Notes under the pieces: model-generated
The model's input: the letters and a program-made list of their open reading frames with translations, nothing else
Told to the model about the DNA's origin: nothing
Database searches by the model: none
Translations under genes and position numbers: made by a program
Assembly (NCBI GenBank): GCA_902459845.2
Contig: CABPSV020000205.1
Span: 1-23,321 of the forward strand
Direction: 5' to 3'
Origin: Hepatocystis sp. ex Piliocolobus tephrosceles
Lineage: Eukaryota; Apicomplexa; Aconoidasida; Haemosporida; Plasmodiidae
Length of the DNA stretch: 23,321 nt
Shown: one piece after another, positions 1-10,519 of the stretch
How the letters are laid out: each line of letters opens with the position of its first letter
How positions within the stretch are numbered: position 1 is the first letter of the stretch

Positions 1-65
<65 letters not shown>
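1..65. repeat. Poly(T) tract at the window edge
   Basis: An uninterrupted run of 65 T opens the window, followed to about 105 by T-rich sequence with scattered G and A. It continues off the left edge, so its full length is unknown. Tracts like this are typical of Plasmodium intergenic DNA, where they tend to exclude nucleosomes. Runs this long are prone to length errors in sequencing. Confidence 0.9.
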
Positions 66-66
<1 letters not shown>

Positions 67-1654
67 TTTTTGTTTTTATTTTTGTTTGTTTTTTTTTTTT
101 TTATAATATTTTCAACTTATAATAATTTAACATTTATTTATTTTTAAATAAAAAAAAGAAAGAAAAAACAATATTAAAAAAATTATTTTTATTTTATTTT
201 TTTATTTATTTTGTAATTCTATCATTTTTTTTTTTAATCGATTATTGTATGTTGTTTTGATAGCATTGCAATTATTATATATATTTATTTATTCTGTTGT
301 TAATTTGCTTATTTGCTATGTTACTCAACTGTTAATATGTTTATTTATATATATATATATATATATATAATTTAGTTTTATTTTTTCTGATTACTTGTGT
401 GAACTTTTAAATTATATAATTTATTTATTTTTTCTTTTTTTATTATATTTGTGTTGTATTTGAGGAAATCTACAGAAAGCTTATTATTTTTGTAAATGTT
501 ATTGTATGGTATATATTAATGAATTTTATTTTTATTTTGTGAATTTTGTTTCTTAATGTTTACTATATAGGTTAAAGATACTTATGTATTTATTTGAATA
601 TATGATTTTCGATGACTTTATATGTTTAACTTTAAACAGTAAATGAACAAAATGCATTTTACATTTTTTACATATGTACGAAAATGTATAGAGTAAACAT
701 AAATCAATATTCATGTTAACTTATCTATATTTTTATTTATGTAAGTATATATTTTTTATTTTTATTAACTTTTTTTTTATATTAACTTTTTACTAAATGA
801 TAATATAATATGCTTTTCTTTATACTTTTTATTCTACATGTATAATTTGTATTATTTGCTTAACATTGAACAAGTTATGAAAATTAAATATATGTTTATG
901 TAATTATTATCATTATTATAATGTACAATTTTTAATTATTACATGCGTGTTGTACGTGTTATATAAGCAGTTTTTGGCATATATATGTGTATGAAAACCA
1001 ATTATGTTGCTTATACAAAGAATATATACACGTCTAGTAGGGCTGAAGAAATGATTTATAGTATTTTATGTTATATATTCTATAATTTGCTATTGTTTAT
1101 TTCATCAAGTCTACTTTTTTCTTATGCTTATTAATTTTACATCTACATATTAATGTTTCACATTTGCATTAAAGTTGCATATGTGTTTATTAATGTTACA
1201 TGTTTTTATCTATTTAGCATATTCTTATTAATAACACATATACTTACCTTAATATTACATATTCATATTATAATTTTCTTAGACTGAACACATTTTCTAA
1301 TATATGTGGGTTAATATTTTATAATCCATTATATACTTTGTTTTTTTAAGCATTATATAATTGTTCTATATTTATTTTATTTTTTTAATTATATTTAAGT
1401 TGCGACATTTTATTATATATTTATTTAAAAATATTACATACACATGCTTTTGTTATTTTATTAATTTTGTGAAATTTGTATTCATTTATATTGTCCTCGT
1501 GTAGATGAATTTTTGTACAGATGAACAAGTTGTATTTTGAAAAATAAATATGAGAATTTGTAGAAAAAAGTAAAAAGCAAATTGTTCATTTTATTTACCT
1601 GTTAATGTGCATATATAATATTTTTAGCTATTCATTTACATATATATTTGTGCA

Positions 1655-1656
<2 letters not shown>

Positions 1657-1721
<65 letters not shown>
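1657..1721. repeat. (TA)n microsatellite
   Basis: About 32 near-perfect TA dinucleotides, flanked by further degenerate TA and TG steps to about 1745. Reading it gives a spurious Tyr-Ile repeat. It is probably length-polymorphic between isolates. Confidence 0.9.
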
Positions 1722-1728
<7 letters not shown>

Positions 1729-1824
1729 CATATGTGTATATATGTAATATTTATGCATGTGCACATATAGATATGTTTTTGTTAATATATTGTTCATGTC
1801 ATACAGTTAAATAAAAAAAAAAGC

Positions 1825-1864
<40 letters not shown>

Positions 1865-2207
1865 TTTGTTAAAAGTTTTAAAAAAAACTTATTAGTAAAA
1901 GAACAAAAAAAAAAAAAAAAAAAAAAAAAACATATTAGCAGAAACACTTAGATTTAAATGTGAAAAAAAAAAGTGTTCTGTTGACAACATAACAGATTTA
2001 AAGAATTTTTTAAATGTGAAATAAATTTAAAAATTATACATAAACATAAATAAATTACTATATTAATTGTGACTTACAGCGTACGTTTATAGAACCCAAC
2101 TTAGTAATAAAATAAAAAAAAAAAAAAAAGCTATTTTCATTTTATTATTATTTATATACACAATTTATTTTATGTTTTATTTTAATTTTTTTGTTACATG
2201 AGTTTTA

Positions 2208-2209
<2 letters not shown>

Positions 2210-2246
<37 letters not shown>
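2210..2246. repeat. Poly(T) tract upstream of the RRM gene
   Basis: A run of 37 T ends 157 bp before the chosen ATG at 2404. Poly(dA:dT) near the 5' end of Plasmodium genes is common and may shape the nucleosome-free promoter. This is compositional evidence only. Confidence 0.85.
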
Positions 2247-2253
<7 letters not shown>

Positions 2254-2403
2254 GTTAAAATTATCCTTATTTTATTTGTAACTTTTAATTTATTATTGTG
2301 CTTTTTTTTTTTTAATATACATTTTACAACCTCTGTTGTTCATTTTTGTTATTATTTCCATAATAATTATATTGCGGTTATTTGTTTAATACAATTTTAC
2401 AAA

Positions 2404-2813
2404 ATGAATAACACATTGTATGAACTAAATGATAATGACCCGAATTATGCTATGCAGAATGATTTTTTAGTACATACTAATTTAAAGAAGGTTATTGATA
2501 GTAGTAGTTATGGTGATAGCAAGGATTTTGAGGAGTCGAGGAAATATATACACAGAGAAATAAATAAAACACTCAATGCAAACTCAATAAAGACATTTAA
2601 ACACATTAATGAAAGATATATAAATAACAACGGTAGTAATATGTTCACTATAAAATCTATTAAAAATAACAATAAAAATGAATATCCATGCAACAATTTT
2701 TTAGGTAATGCTGAAGAGAAACAGAATATGAATTGTAATAAAAGTAATATTTACAATTATAAAAATTATAATTATGTTATAAATGACACAATACCTGATG
2801 TAAACAATAACAC

Positions 2814-2860
<47 letters not shown>

Positions 2861-5800
2861 TTAATAATAGATGTAGAAATAATAACAATATTCTTACTAA
2901 TGGTAAAAATGACAGTGCAGTACAATTTTCAACAAAACCGTATATATCCGAAAGTGTACTTATAAACGATAACAAACATGGGTTGAATAATTATAACAAT
3001 AGAAATGAAATAAATAAAAATAATATTAATAAAATAAATGAAGCGTTAATGTTAAATATAGCAAAAAATAATTTAAAACGAGAATCTGTATGTTTAGAAG
3101 CACATCCAAATATATTATATGATGAGAAAATATCACAAACAAATCTACTGTTAGAAAATAATTTTGTTACAAATGAAAAAAAAATAATGTCTGTAAAAAA
3201 TAAAAATGAATTACATGAATGTGAAGTGCATGAAAATGACAACATTATGAATAATATGATTTTCGACTTTCCAGCTTTTAATGAATTCGTGAATACAAAA
3301 AATAAATTAAATAATTTAGATACATTTGAAAAAAAAGACGATATGAATATACACATAGAAATCGAAAGTAATAACGATAATTGTTTTAACAAACAATATA
3401 TTGAAAATGAGTATACAGAAGGAAGCTTGTTTGGTAATATTGATCATATAACATGCGCCAATTCATATTATAATATATGTAACAATAATGGTAACACATG
3501 TTTTGACGATAACAATGTAAACATCCATACAAATAGTGTTATTAATAATTTTAAATATGATGACAAACAAATTGTGAACGCAAACAAAAAAAAAGTAGTA
3601 GATAAAAAAAATAGCGGTAATAAATTACATAAATTAAAAAATGAAGCATATAAATTTAAAAAGTATAATAACTTGAAAGACAATTTTTATTTGGATAATA
3701 ATCAAATACAGTTCTACTCAAAATTGGATTTGATGAAAAATAAGTCGGATTTCATTTTAAAAAATGATGCTCATCAAAAGGTATTTGTAAACAACATAAT
3801 GTATGATGATTATTTTACTATAGAACATTTAGAAAAATATGATTGTAACAAAAAGAAAGAGTTTTTTAAAAAGGAGTATACTAACGGTAAGCAAAATATT
3901 GATAACAATGATGACGATAATAATTGTAATTATAATGTAAATAGACAAAATAGTTTAGAATATATAACACGTAGAAAAATGCACGCATATGACTCAGCAT
4001 TAAATAAAAAAAAAAAATTTAATTTAATTGAGCAAAATGATAACACTAATAGAAACAATATGATAACTGATGGTACTTGTGGGTATACTACGAATGAATC
4101 AACTATAGATGATATTAATAATAAAAACAACTTCAATAGTAAGGATTATTTATATAGTAGTTTAACTAATGATGATATTATTCTAGAAATGGATAATGAA
4201 GACAGTGCTTCCATCACTCATGATGAAAAAATAAAGGATAATCGTGTCAATTCCAATAAAAAAATATTCAGCAATATCAAATATGTGTCACACAAAATGC
4301 ATGAAAATAGCAATGGCAGTATTTATAGCATTATACAAAATGATGCACGTGGTGTAGAGCATGACAATTCACATAAGTCACTTAACAATAATATGCATAT
4401 GTACAGTTATAGAAATTCTTTTATAAATAATAATAACAATTTTAATACGAATAATAAAGAACAAACAATGGAAAAAGACAGTAACAACGTGTTAACAAAA
4501 AGCCATTCATTGAAAAGTAATATGTATTATCAAAATAATGATGATGAACACATTTATAGGAGTAATACAACCAATCATAACAACTATGGTAAGGTAGGTA
4601 ATAATATGATATGTAATAACAACAATCATAATAGATTTATGAATGTAAACAATGGAAATATAAATTGTCGAAGTGGTTATAACATAAATAATAAAAACAG
4701 TCATAACTTATATACTTACATTAACATGGGTGACAAAAATGGCACAAATAATTATACACATTGTAATAATTTTAAAAAATCAAAATATCAACAATATTCA
4801 CAACAACCAAGACATAGTAGCACAGAATCGTTATATGATATGAATAATGTAACAAATTGTACTCAAAATTCTAAAGATTTTGTAAGGACACCTGTAATAA
4901 AATTATTTTTTGGCAATTTGGCACCTATAACAACAGAAAAACATATGCACAATTTATTTAGTACTTTTGGAAAATGTGATTCATTGATTATTTTAAAAGA
5001 TAGAAAATATAAATCAAGAGGTTCAGGTTTTGTTACATTTTATAACTTAGATGATGCTGTAAATGCAATAAAAACTTTAAATAACAAAATAATTTTATCA
5101 GGCGCACATAAACCATTGGAAGTTCGATTTCCTGAAAACAGAACAGAAAAAAGATTAAGAACGAAATTGTTATATGTAGCTAAATGGAACGGAGCTAAAA
5201 TTGCGCCAAGTGGTTGTTTACTTACAAAGACAGAAGATGTATTAAATAAAAAAACGGAAATTTTAAAGAATTCAAATAATTTTGCACCTATTTCTGCACC
5301 TACGTCTGCACCTATTTCTGCATCTACACCTACACCTACACCTACTTCTGCATCTACTTCTACTTCTACTTCTACTTCAAACTCAAAAGGTTCTCCTTAT
5401 TTTTGTTCTAATTATACTAATACTTGTTATGATAACAAAGAAAACGCTTACTTCGACTTTTTATATGATAACAATATAAGAAGTTCTGTCACTGATGAAG
5501 TAGCTTGTGATAATAATATGAAGAATTGTGACGATATTAATGTTGACTTGTATGAAAAATCGAATGTTGATATATTTGGTGAATCGGCTGTTGATATGTT
5601 TGAAGAATCGAATGTTAACATGCTTGACGAAACAAATTTGGATTTGTCAGATATGTTGGATGTAGACATGTTTAATCAAAAACATAATGAATTACTTAAT
5701 AAATCATCTTCATTTGATAAGTGTGATAATGTGTTGGTTAATTATTTTAGATTTCGCAATAATGACAAACTTAACTATTTAGATGATTTTTCAGAATTAC

Positions 5801-5985
5801 ACAAAACAAATAGCGAAACAACGATTGATACTTTAAACACAGATTATAATAATTCAGAGGAAAAAAATAACAAAACATACAACGAAGATTCTTACATAAC
5901 AAAACAAGAAAATATATATAACTACAAGGATATTAATTTAGGGATGTATGAAAAAGAAAGTAACAACAAGTTACCAAAATTTTAA
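2404..5985 (+). CDS. Asn-rich RNA-binding protein with one CELF/Bruno-like RRM
   Basis: Predicted single-exon protein of 1193 residues that probably binds RNA through one RRM. RNP2 is LFFGNL (834-839) and RNP1 is RGSGFVTF (872-879); the domain spans about 831-911. The features SRGxxFVTF, a loop ending in 'SGAHKPLEVRF' and a trailing basic 'ENRTEKR' match the RRM1/RRM2 type of CELF/Bruno proteins, which regulate splicing and translation. Those usually carry two or three RRMs; only one is recognisable here. The remainder is low complexity: Asn-rich (including N138-N152), an Ala/Pro/Ser/Thr stretch at 961-992 and an acidic octapeptide repeat from 1046. An open frame extends upstream to 2296, but that stretch is Phe/Tyr/Ile-rich and looks like translated UTR, so I start at 2404, where the context is aaaATGaat. 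There is no signal peptide or membrane segment. Specific target RNAs and stage of action cannot be read from sequence. It may be the orthologue of P. falciparum PF3D7_1139100 (from memory, unverified). Confidence 0.9.
2815..2859 (+). repeat. (AAT)15 trinucleotide repeat encoding Asn
   Basis: Fifteen perfect AAT codons encode residues N138-N152 of the RRM protein. Pure codon runs like this are typical of recent slippage in Laverania genes and are likely length-variable. The opposite strand is also open across it (Ile or Leu runs), which creates shadow frames. Confidence 0.9.
4894..5136 (+). other. RRM domain (CELF/Bruno type)
   Basis: This is the only well-folded part recognisable in the 1193-residue protein (about residues 831-911). 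RNP2 is LFFGNL and RNP1 is RGSGFVTF, with aromatic residues F835/F836, F876 and F879 placed for base stacking. Loss of Asn bias across this stretch also marks it as constrained. A basic tail with 'LYVAKWNGAKIAPSG' follows and may extend the RNA-binding surface (inference). Confidence 0.92.
5284..5379 (+). repeat. Ala/Pro/Ser/Thr low-complexity repeat
   Basis: Thirty-two codons (residues 961-992) made almost entirely of GCA/CCT/ACT/TCT give a run of AP-[IT]-S, then TP, then TS dipeptides. It is unlike the Asn bias of the rest of the protein. It sits about 50 residues after the RRM and probably acts as a flexible, Ser/Thr-dense linker. Confidence 0.85.
5539..5634 (+). repeat. 24-bp tandem repeat encoding an acidic octapeptide
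   Basis: Four 24-bp units encode NVDLYEKS, NVDIFGES, AVDMFEES and NVNMLDET (residues 1046-1077), followed by a decayed fifth unit (NLDLSDML, then DVDMF). Each unit pairs hydrophobic or aromatic residues with Asp/Glu, a pattern seen in short linear interaction or transactivation-like motifs. The units differ in nucleotide sequence while keeping the residue pattern, which suggests selection on the peptide rather than fresh slippage. Confidence 0.85.
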
Positions 5986-6392
5986 TTTGATAAAAAAAAA
6001 AAAATTTATTAGAAATAAAAAAAACGTTGGAATGAATTTATTAAAAAAAATATAAAATATTTAAGTGCAGCTTAAACGAATATGAAACGGGTATAAAATG
6101 AATGTGAAACTCACCAACATTTTTGGTAATGAACATGTATATTACAATCATGTGATAATAATAATAAAACAAATGACGATCATCATAATAACAATGATAT
6201 TAATAATTTGATGTTGATAAAAACATTTTTATTATCATTTGCTGCAAGCATAAATATATTCTGAAAATATATGTGTTGATAAAGTAGAAGATATTATTTT
6301 ATTTTTTTTTTATATATTATATTTTGTTATTGTGTGTGTGTGTGTATTGTACTGTACAGATAGCAACAAAAATTTTTAGAGCAAAAGATGGA

Positions 6393-6424
<32 letters not shown>

Positions 6425-8023
6425 AGTTTACTATAATATAAATGGAAGTAACAAATATATTGATAAAAAAACATTATATATACATATGGTAATATCAACA
6501 AGGATGATGATCAAGCAAAAAAACTAATTCAGCTTCAATTTAATGTGCTCAGTTTTTTTAATAAAATTTGACTTCATGTAATAAGAGATAATGAATGGGT
6601 ATATGCTATCAAATAGTGATAACACATTGAATACATACTTTACTATATATTATATACAAAATAAGTAAAAATAAACAAACATATGATTATGCGAAGTATA
6701 TGATTATGCGAAATATATGATTATGCAAAATGAATGATTACGCAAAATGAATGATTACGCAAAATGAATGATTACGCAAAATGAATGATTACGCAAAATG
6801 AATGATTACGCAAAATGAATGATTACGCAAAATGAATGATTATGCAAAATGAATGATTATGCAAAATGAATGATTACGCAAAATGAATGATTACGCAAAA
6901 TGAATGATTACGCAAAATGAATGATTACGCAAAATGAATGATTATGCAAAATGAATGATTAGGCAAAATGAATGATTATGCAAAATGAATGATTATGCAA
7001 AATGAATGATTATACAAAATGAATGATTACGCAAAACAAATGATTACGCAAAACAAATGACAAGAAGAAAAAAATAAAAGTTAAAAACACAAGTTGTAAT
7101 AATAACACGAGCTATGTGTGTGTGTGTTACTACTTCTTGTTAACCTATGTCTTTTTATTTTAGATGAAGATAAACATAATATTATACAAATTAAGATGTA
7201 TCACAATCTACATGATGAACTGTTAATTTTAATAAGCGCGCATAGGTGAAAAAAAAAAAAAAAAAAACCTAAAACAAAAATAGGAATTAAGATTTCATAA
7301 AAAATATAAATAATAACAAAAAAAAAGAATGAGTAAGATGAACAAAATGATGAAAATAAAAAAAAAAAAAAAGCTTTGGAGACTTATTTGATAATGTCAT
7401 ATATTTTGATTTAATTTATAAAAGACTTTTTTTACTTATTTTCTTCTATTAAACTAAAAAAATTAATGTTCACACATGTTATGTTTGTATATATATATTC
7501 ACTTGTATGATGTATATAAGTAAAGAACTTATATATACAATAACATACCCTTTTTTTACTTCCTTTTTTTTTTATTTATTTTTCATAAGTCACAACATGT
7601 GTTTTGTCTATGCTGCTTATATTTGTGTACTTTAATCAGTTTTTTATTAAGTGTAAACAACATAGATGTATAATTATATACTTATTATGCGTAAGTATTG
7701 TTGCATATTTGTATAATTATATGTGTAGATTTTTAATACTTACACATTAAATAACATTGTTTTTATAAAATGCAATGTAATGAAATAATTTATTAATGTT
7801 TATGATATTAAAATATTTATGCACAATGTTTCAATATCATTTCAAATTTATTTTTAATTTTGTATACATATGCTTAAAAATAAAAAAATAAAAAAAAAAA
7901 TGTTATATTTTTTTAAGCATGTTTAATTATAGTTTTTACTTTATTAATTCAACCATTGCAATTATTTATATGTTTCATATGTTATACATTTTTGTTTTAT
8001 AAATGCATCAATTTGTGTTAATG

Positions 8024-8069
<46 letters not shown>

Positions 8070-8331
8070 TATGCTTATTTGTTTATTTATATGTATGCAT
8101 TTTAACACTAATAATAAACGCGTTTTATTAACATGGTTAAAGCAACTGAAACAAACAATTAAATACTATTAATATATATATATATATATATATATGCATT
8201 AAACAAAATATAAAAAGAATGAATGATAGTTTTTCTACAAAATTAAAACAAAAAACAAAAAAAAAAGGTAGTAATTGTGAGTGTACAACTGATATATAAA
8301 TAAAGAATAGCTCCTTTTTCCAAAAAAAAAA
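5986..8331. other. Convergent intergenic region between the RRM and VPS9 genes
   Basis: The flanking genes both end into this 2.3-kb region, so it holds two 3' UTRs and poly(A) sites and needs no promoter. I see no gene: the open frames are short and rich in Tyr/Ile/Lys. Contents are a minisatellite at 6685-7058, a (TG)n stretch near 6331-6345 and another near 7113-7127, A-runs near 7250-7267 and 7358-7372, and (TA)n at about 8026-8066 and 8169-8195. No reliable terminator signal can be placed. Confidence 0.7.
6685..7058. repeat. 17-bp minisatellite, 22 units
   Basis: Exactly 22 head-to-tail units of 17 bp with no length change (374 bp). The consensus is gattacgcaaaatgaat. The first two units read gattatgcgaa(g/a)tatat and the last two end in caaat, so both edges are diverged and the core is homogenised. 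Variants are mostly tac/tat and one agg. The period is not a multiple of three and stop codons appear in every register, so it is non-coding. It contains regularly spaced G+C bases (acgc), unusual for this AT-rich setting. There are no unique spacers, so it is not a CRISPR array. Confidence 0.95.
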
Positions 8332-9626
8332 TTATGCAATTTTTACATCGCAAAGGTAAATAATTGATGAATGAAATATTGTAAATATAAAAGATAATTT
8401 ATCAATTTTTTCAGAAACTGTTAAATTATCTATATACATATGTAAATGAATAGAATGACTTATTATGTTTTGTATTTGCCCATAAGAAATAGCAGCAACA
8501 AAAATAGATATTAAAGTATCACTTGTTATATCATAAATAGATAAATTTCGTTGCTTTAAATCTTGATTGGTACATAATATTATTTCACATATTATTTTAC
8601 TCACATTATCTAAAATATTAATTTTGTCAATTGGGTTAATACACTTTTCAATCTGTAAACACAAAAATATGTATAAGTAAATATGCGTGACCTTATATCA
8701 ATAAATATATATTCGTACGTACGTACATATATGTATACACTCGACCGCGCATGCATACGTATGTTTAGAATATATATATATATATATATGTACACATTAT
8801 GATGTTCACCAACCTGTTTTATATGAAAAGAAATTGTTTCTATATTTAACAAGCTGATATAATCAATACTAAATTTATTTAAAAATGTATTTATATTTTT
8901 TTTAATATATCTCATTTTTTCTTGAATTTTAAGTTCCATATTTTTGTAATTTTTACTTAATTTTTTCCATATTATATTATACAAATGTGAATAAGTATAT
9001 TTAATTAGTGACAACCTTATATCATTTTTAAACAATTTTTCGTTTGTATTATTTTGTAATTTTAATGTATCATCTATTATTGTTGCAATTTTTTTACCTA
9101 TATAACTTTCACAACCTTTAACAATTATATAAGAATTAATAAACTGTAAAATTTGTAGATATAAGAATTCATTACACTTTTGATTATTATTAAAAAATAA
9201 ATTTAAATCATTTTGACTTTCTAAAAAATCTTGACCAATATCTTCATTATAGTTTAGAAGTGTATCATTACCTTCATAATCTCCTTCTAATGGTATGTTT
9301 ATAAAAATTATTTTTAAAAAATTATAATTGAAATTTGTATCAATTTTTATAATTTCACATATTCTACTTATTTCAAAACCATAATCCGTATAAATAAACT
9401 TAGAATCAATTTCAATACATTGATCAACTAAGTTTACATAAATGTTTTTTAACGGGCTTTTTAAAAATATATATTTCTTTATGAAATTTATATCAATATT
9501 TATATTTAGTAACGTTTTTGCTTCTGGTAGTAAAATTATGTGTTTTCTGTTTGATAATTTGTTATGAAAAGTTTTATACTTACTGAGTAAAATATTAAGA
9601 ACTGGATGATGATTGTCCATGGCCAT
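8332..9626 (-). CDS. VPS9-domain protein resembling the N-terminal half of ANKRD27/VARP (two exons)
   Basis: Exon 1 is 9626-8814 (271 codons) and exon 2 is 8652-8332 (106 codons plus stop). The 161-bp phase-0 intron has CAG|GTTGGT at the donor and TTTACAG at the acceptor. The 377-residue product is predicted to be a Rab5-family guanine nucleotide exchange factor or regulator acting at endosomal membranes. Residues 272-371 follow the VPS9 pattern: 'NPIDKINIL', then SDTLISIF with D316 at the position of the conserved Asp finger, then a helix ending FTIFHSSIIYL. The usual Pro after the Asp is Ser320, as I recall for VARP, and the usual Tyr seems to be Phe359. Residues 8-110 also parallel the VARP N-terminus ('HIILLP', 'IDSKFIYTDYGFEISRI', 'FINIPLEG'). 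No ankyrin repeats follow; the protein stops just after VPS9. The start at 9626 (MAMDN) is preceded by an in-frame TAA four codons upstream; M3 at 9620 is an alternative. There is no signal peptide or transmembrane segment. Homology is judged from recalled family sequences, not a search. Confidence 0.82.
8653..8813 (-). other. Intron of the VPS9-domain gene
   Basis: A 161-bp GT...AG intron, phase 0. Splicing joins FHIKQ to IEKCINPIDK, which restores the continuous helix expected at the entry to the VPS9 domain. Unusually for such an intron it holds a G+C-rich patch at 8714-8757 with tandem CGTA units and GCATGC, plus (TA)n near 8771-8789. No in-frame stop occurs inside it when read through from exon 1. 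Confidence 0.85.
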
Positions 9627-9797
9627 ATAGATACCTTAACCACAAAACCTTTTTTAAAAACTTAAAAAAATTTTATATTACCTTAAATTTTTTAGTCTTT
9701 AACTCTTTTAGCTATTTTAACCTTTTTAGTTACTCTAACTTATTTAGCTACTTTAGCTTTTTTATGTACTTTAACCTTTTTAATTAATTAAGTTAAC

Positions 9798-9971
9798 TTT
9801 TTTAATTTAACTTATTTTTTAATTTAACTTATTTTTTAATTTAACATATTTTTTAATTTAACATATTTTTTAATTTAACATATTTTTTAATTTAACATAT
9901 TTTTTAATTTAACTTATTTTTTAATTTAACTTATTTTTTAATCACTACAACATTTTTTAATCACTACAGCA
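9798..9971. repeat. 17-bp T-rich tandem array upstream of the VPS9 gene
   Basis: Eight exact-length units of 17 bp (consensus ttttttaatttaac[at]ta) occupy 9798-9933, and two 19-bp relatives (ttttttaatcactacarca) follow to 9971. To the left, about 9705-9790 holds older units of about 18 bp of the form ttttagctactttaac. The array lies 170 bp or more upstream of the VPS9 start codon, in its promoter or 5' UTR. The A6 runs of the minus strand recur every 17 bp, or 1.6 helical turns. Confidence 0.88.
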
Positions 9972-10519
9972 TTTTTTATTTTTTATTTTTTTGTTTTTTA
10001 CTTTTATCCATTTAATAATTATTATACCAGTAATTTATGAATGTATAAAATTAATCGGATGATATTATATGTTTTTGCGTTTCTTTTCTTTTCTTTTATT
10101 TATTTATTTAATTTATTTATTTATTTATTATTTTTTTTTTTCATTTTCCTATTCATCTTTTTAAAGTTATCAAAAATAGCATAAACATAAAAAACAATGC
10201 ATACATATCCTTATAATTTATATTTATTTATGTATGGTATTTTTGTGCTTATACCAGAAATGTTATTGAGTACATACGTCCACATTTAAGTAATAATAAA
10301 TAAAAAAGTATATAATATATATATATATATATATATTTAAAGTTTTTGTTAGCATTGTGAAAGTAAGATACTGTAACTTTTATCTACAATTTAAAAAGGT
10401 AAAATATATTTACATACTTTGTGTTTTCATTATCGTTTTATAGTTTATATAAATTCAATAAAGAAAAATGAAACAAAAATGCCTGTAATGTAAGCCTATG
10501 AATTTAATAAATTAAATAA

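Larger units (their letters stand above)
1..2403. promoter_or_regulatory. AT-rich intergenic region upstream of the RRM gene
   Basis: I see no gene here. The open frames are translations of TA or T runs (for example Tyr-Ile repeats around 1640-1730) and have no coding character. The region holds a (TA)n microsatellite at about 1657-1721 and a second at about 1829-1858, an A26 run at 1905-1930, an A17-type run near 2113-2129 and a T37 run at 2210-2246. It must contain the promoter and 5' UTR of the gene starting at 2404, but no transcription start can be placed by eye. Confidence 0.7.

Noticed and set aside
1605..1814. Small plus-strand frame with a Tyr-Ile repeat
   Set aside because: It is a translated (TA)n microsatellite in intergenic DNA.
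2296..2403. N-terminal extension of the RRM protein (36 codons beginning MCFFFF)
   Set aside because: The extension is Phe/Tyr/Ile-rich like translated UTR, and the ATG at 2404 opens typical coding sequence with a good AAAATG context. The extension could look like a signal peptide, but nothing else supports export of an RRM protein.
2991..3392. Minus-strand frame of 133 codons inside the RRM gene
   Set aside because: Antisense of Asn/Lys-rich coding sequence gives Phe/Leu/Ile-rich frames by composition. There is no domain or separate promoter.
6324..6527. Small plus-strand frame after the RRM gene
   Set aside because: It starts in a TG microsatellite and runs through A-rich and TA-rich sequence, with no coding character.
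6685..7058. CRISPR-like array
   Set aside because: The 17-bp units are directly adjacent with no unique spacers, and the genome is eukaryotic.
5986..8331. Centromere
   Set aside because: The size (2.3 kb) and tandem repeat recall P. falciparum centromeres, but those are close to 97% A+T with different repeat organisation, and this region has clear G+C-bearing repeats and a normal convergent 3' UTR context. CENH3 mapping would settle it.
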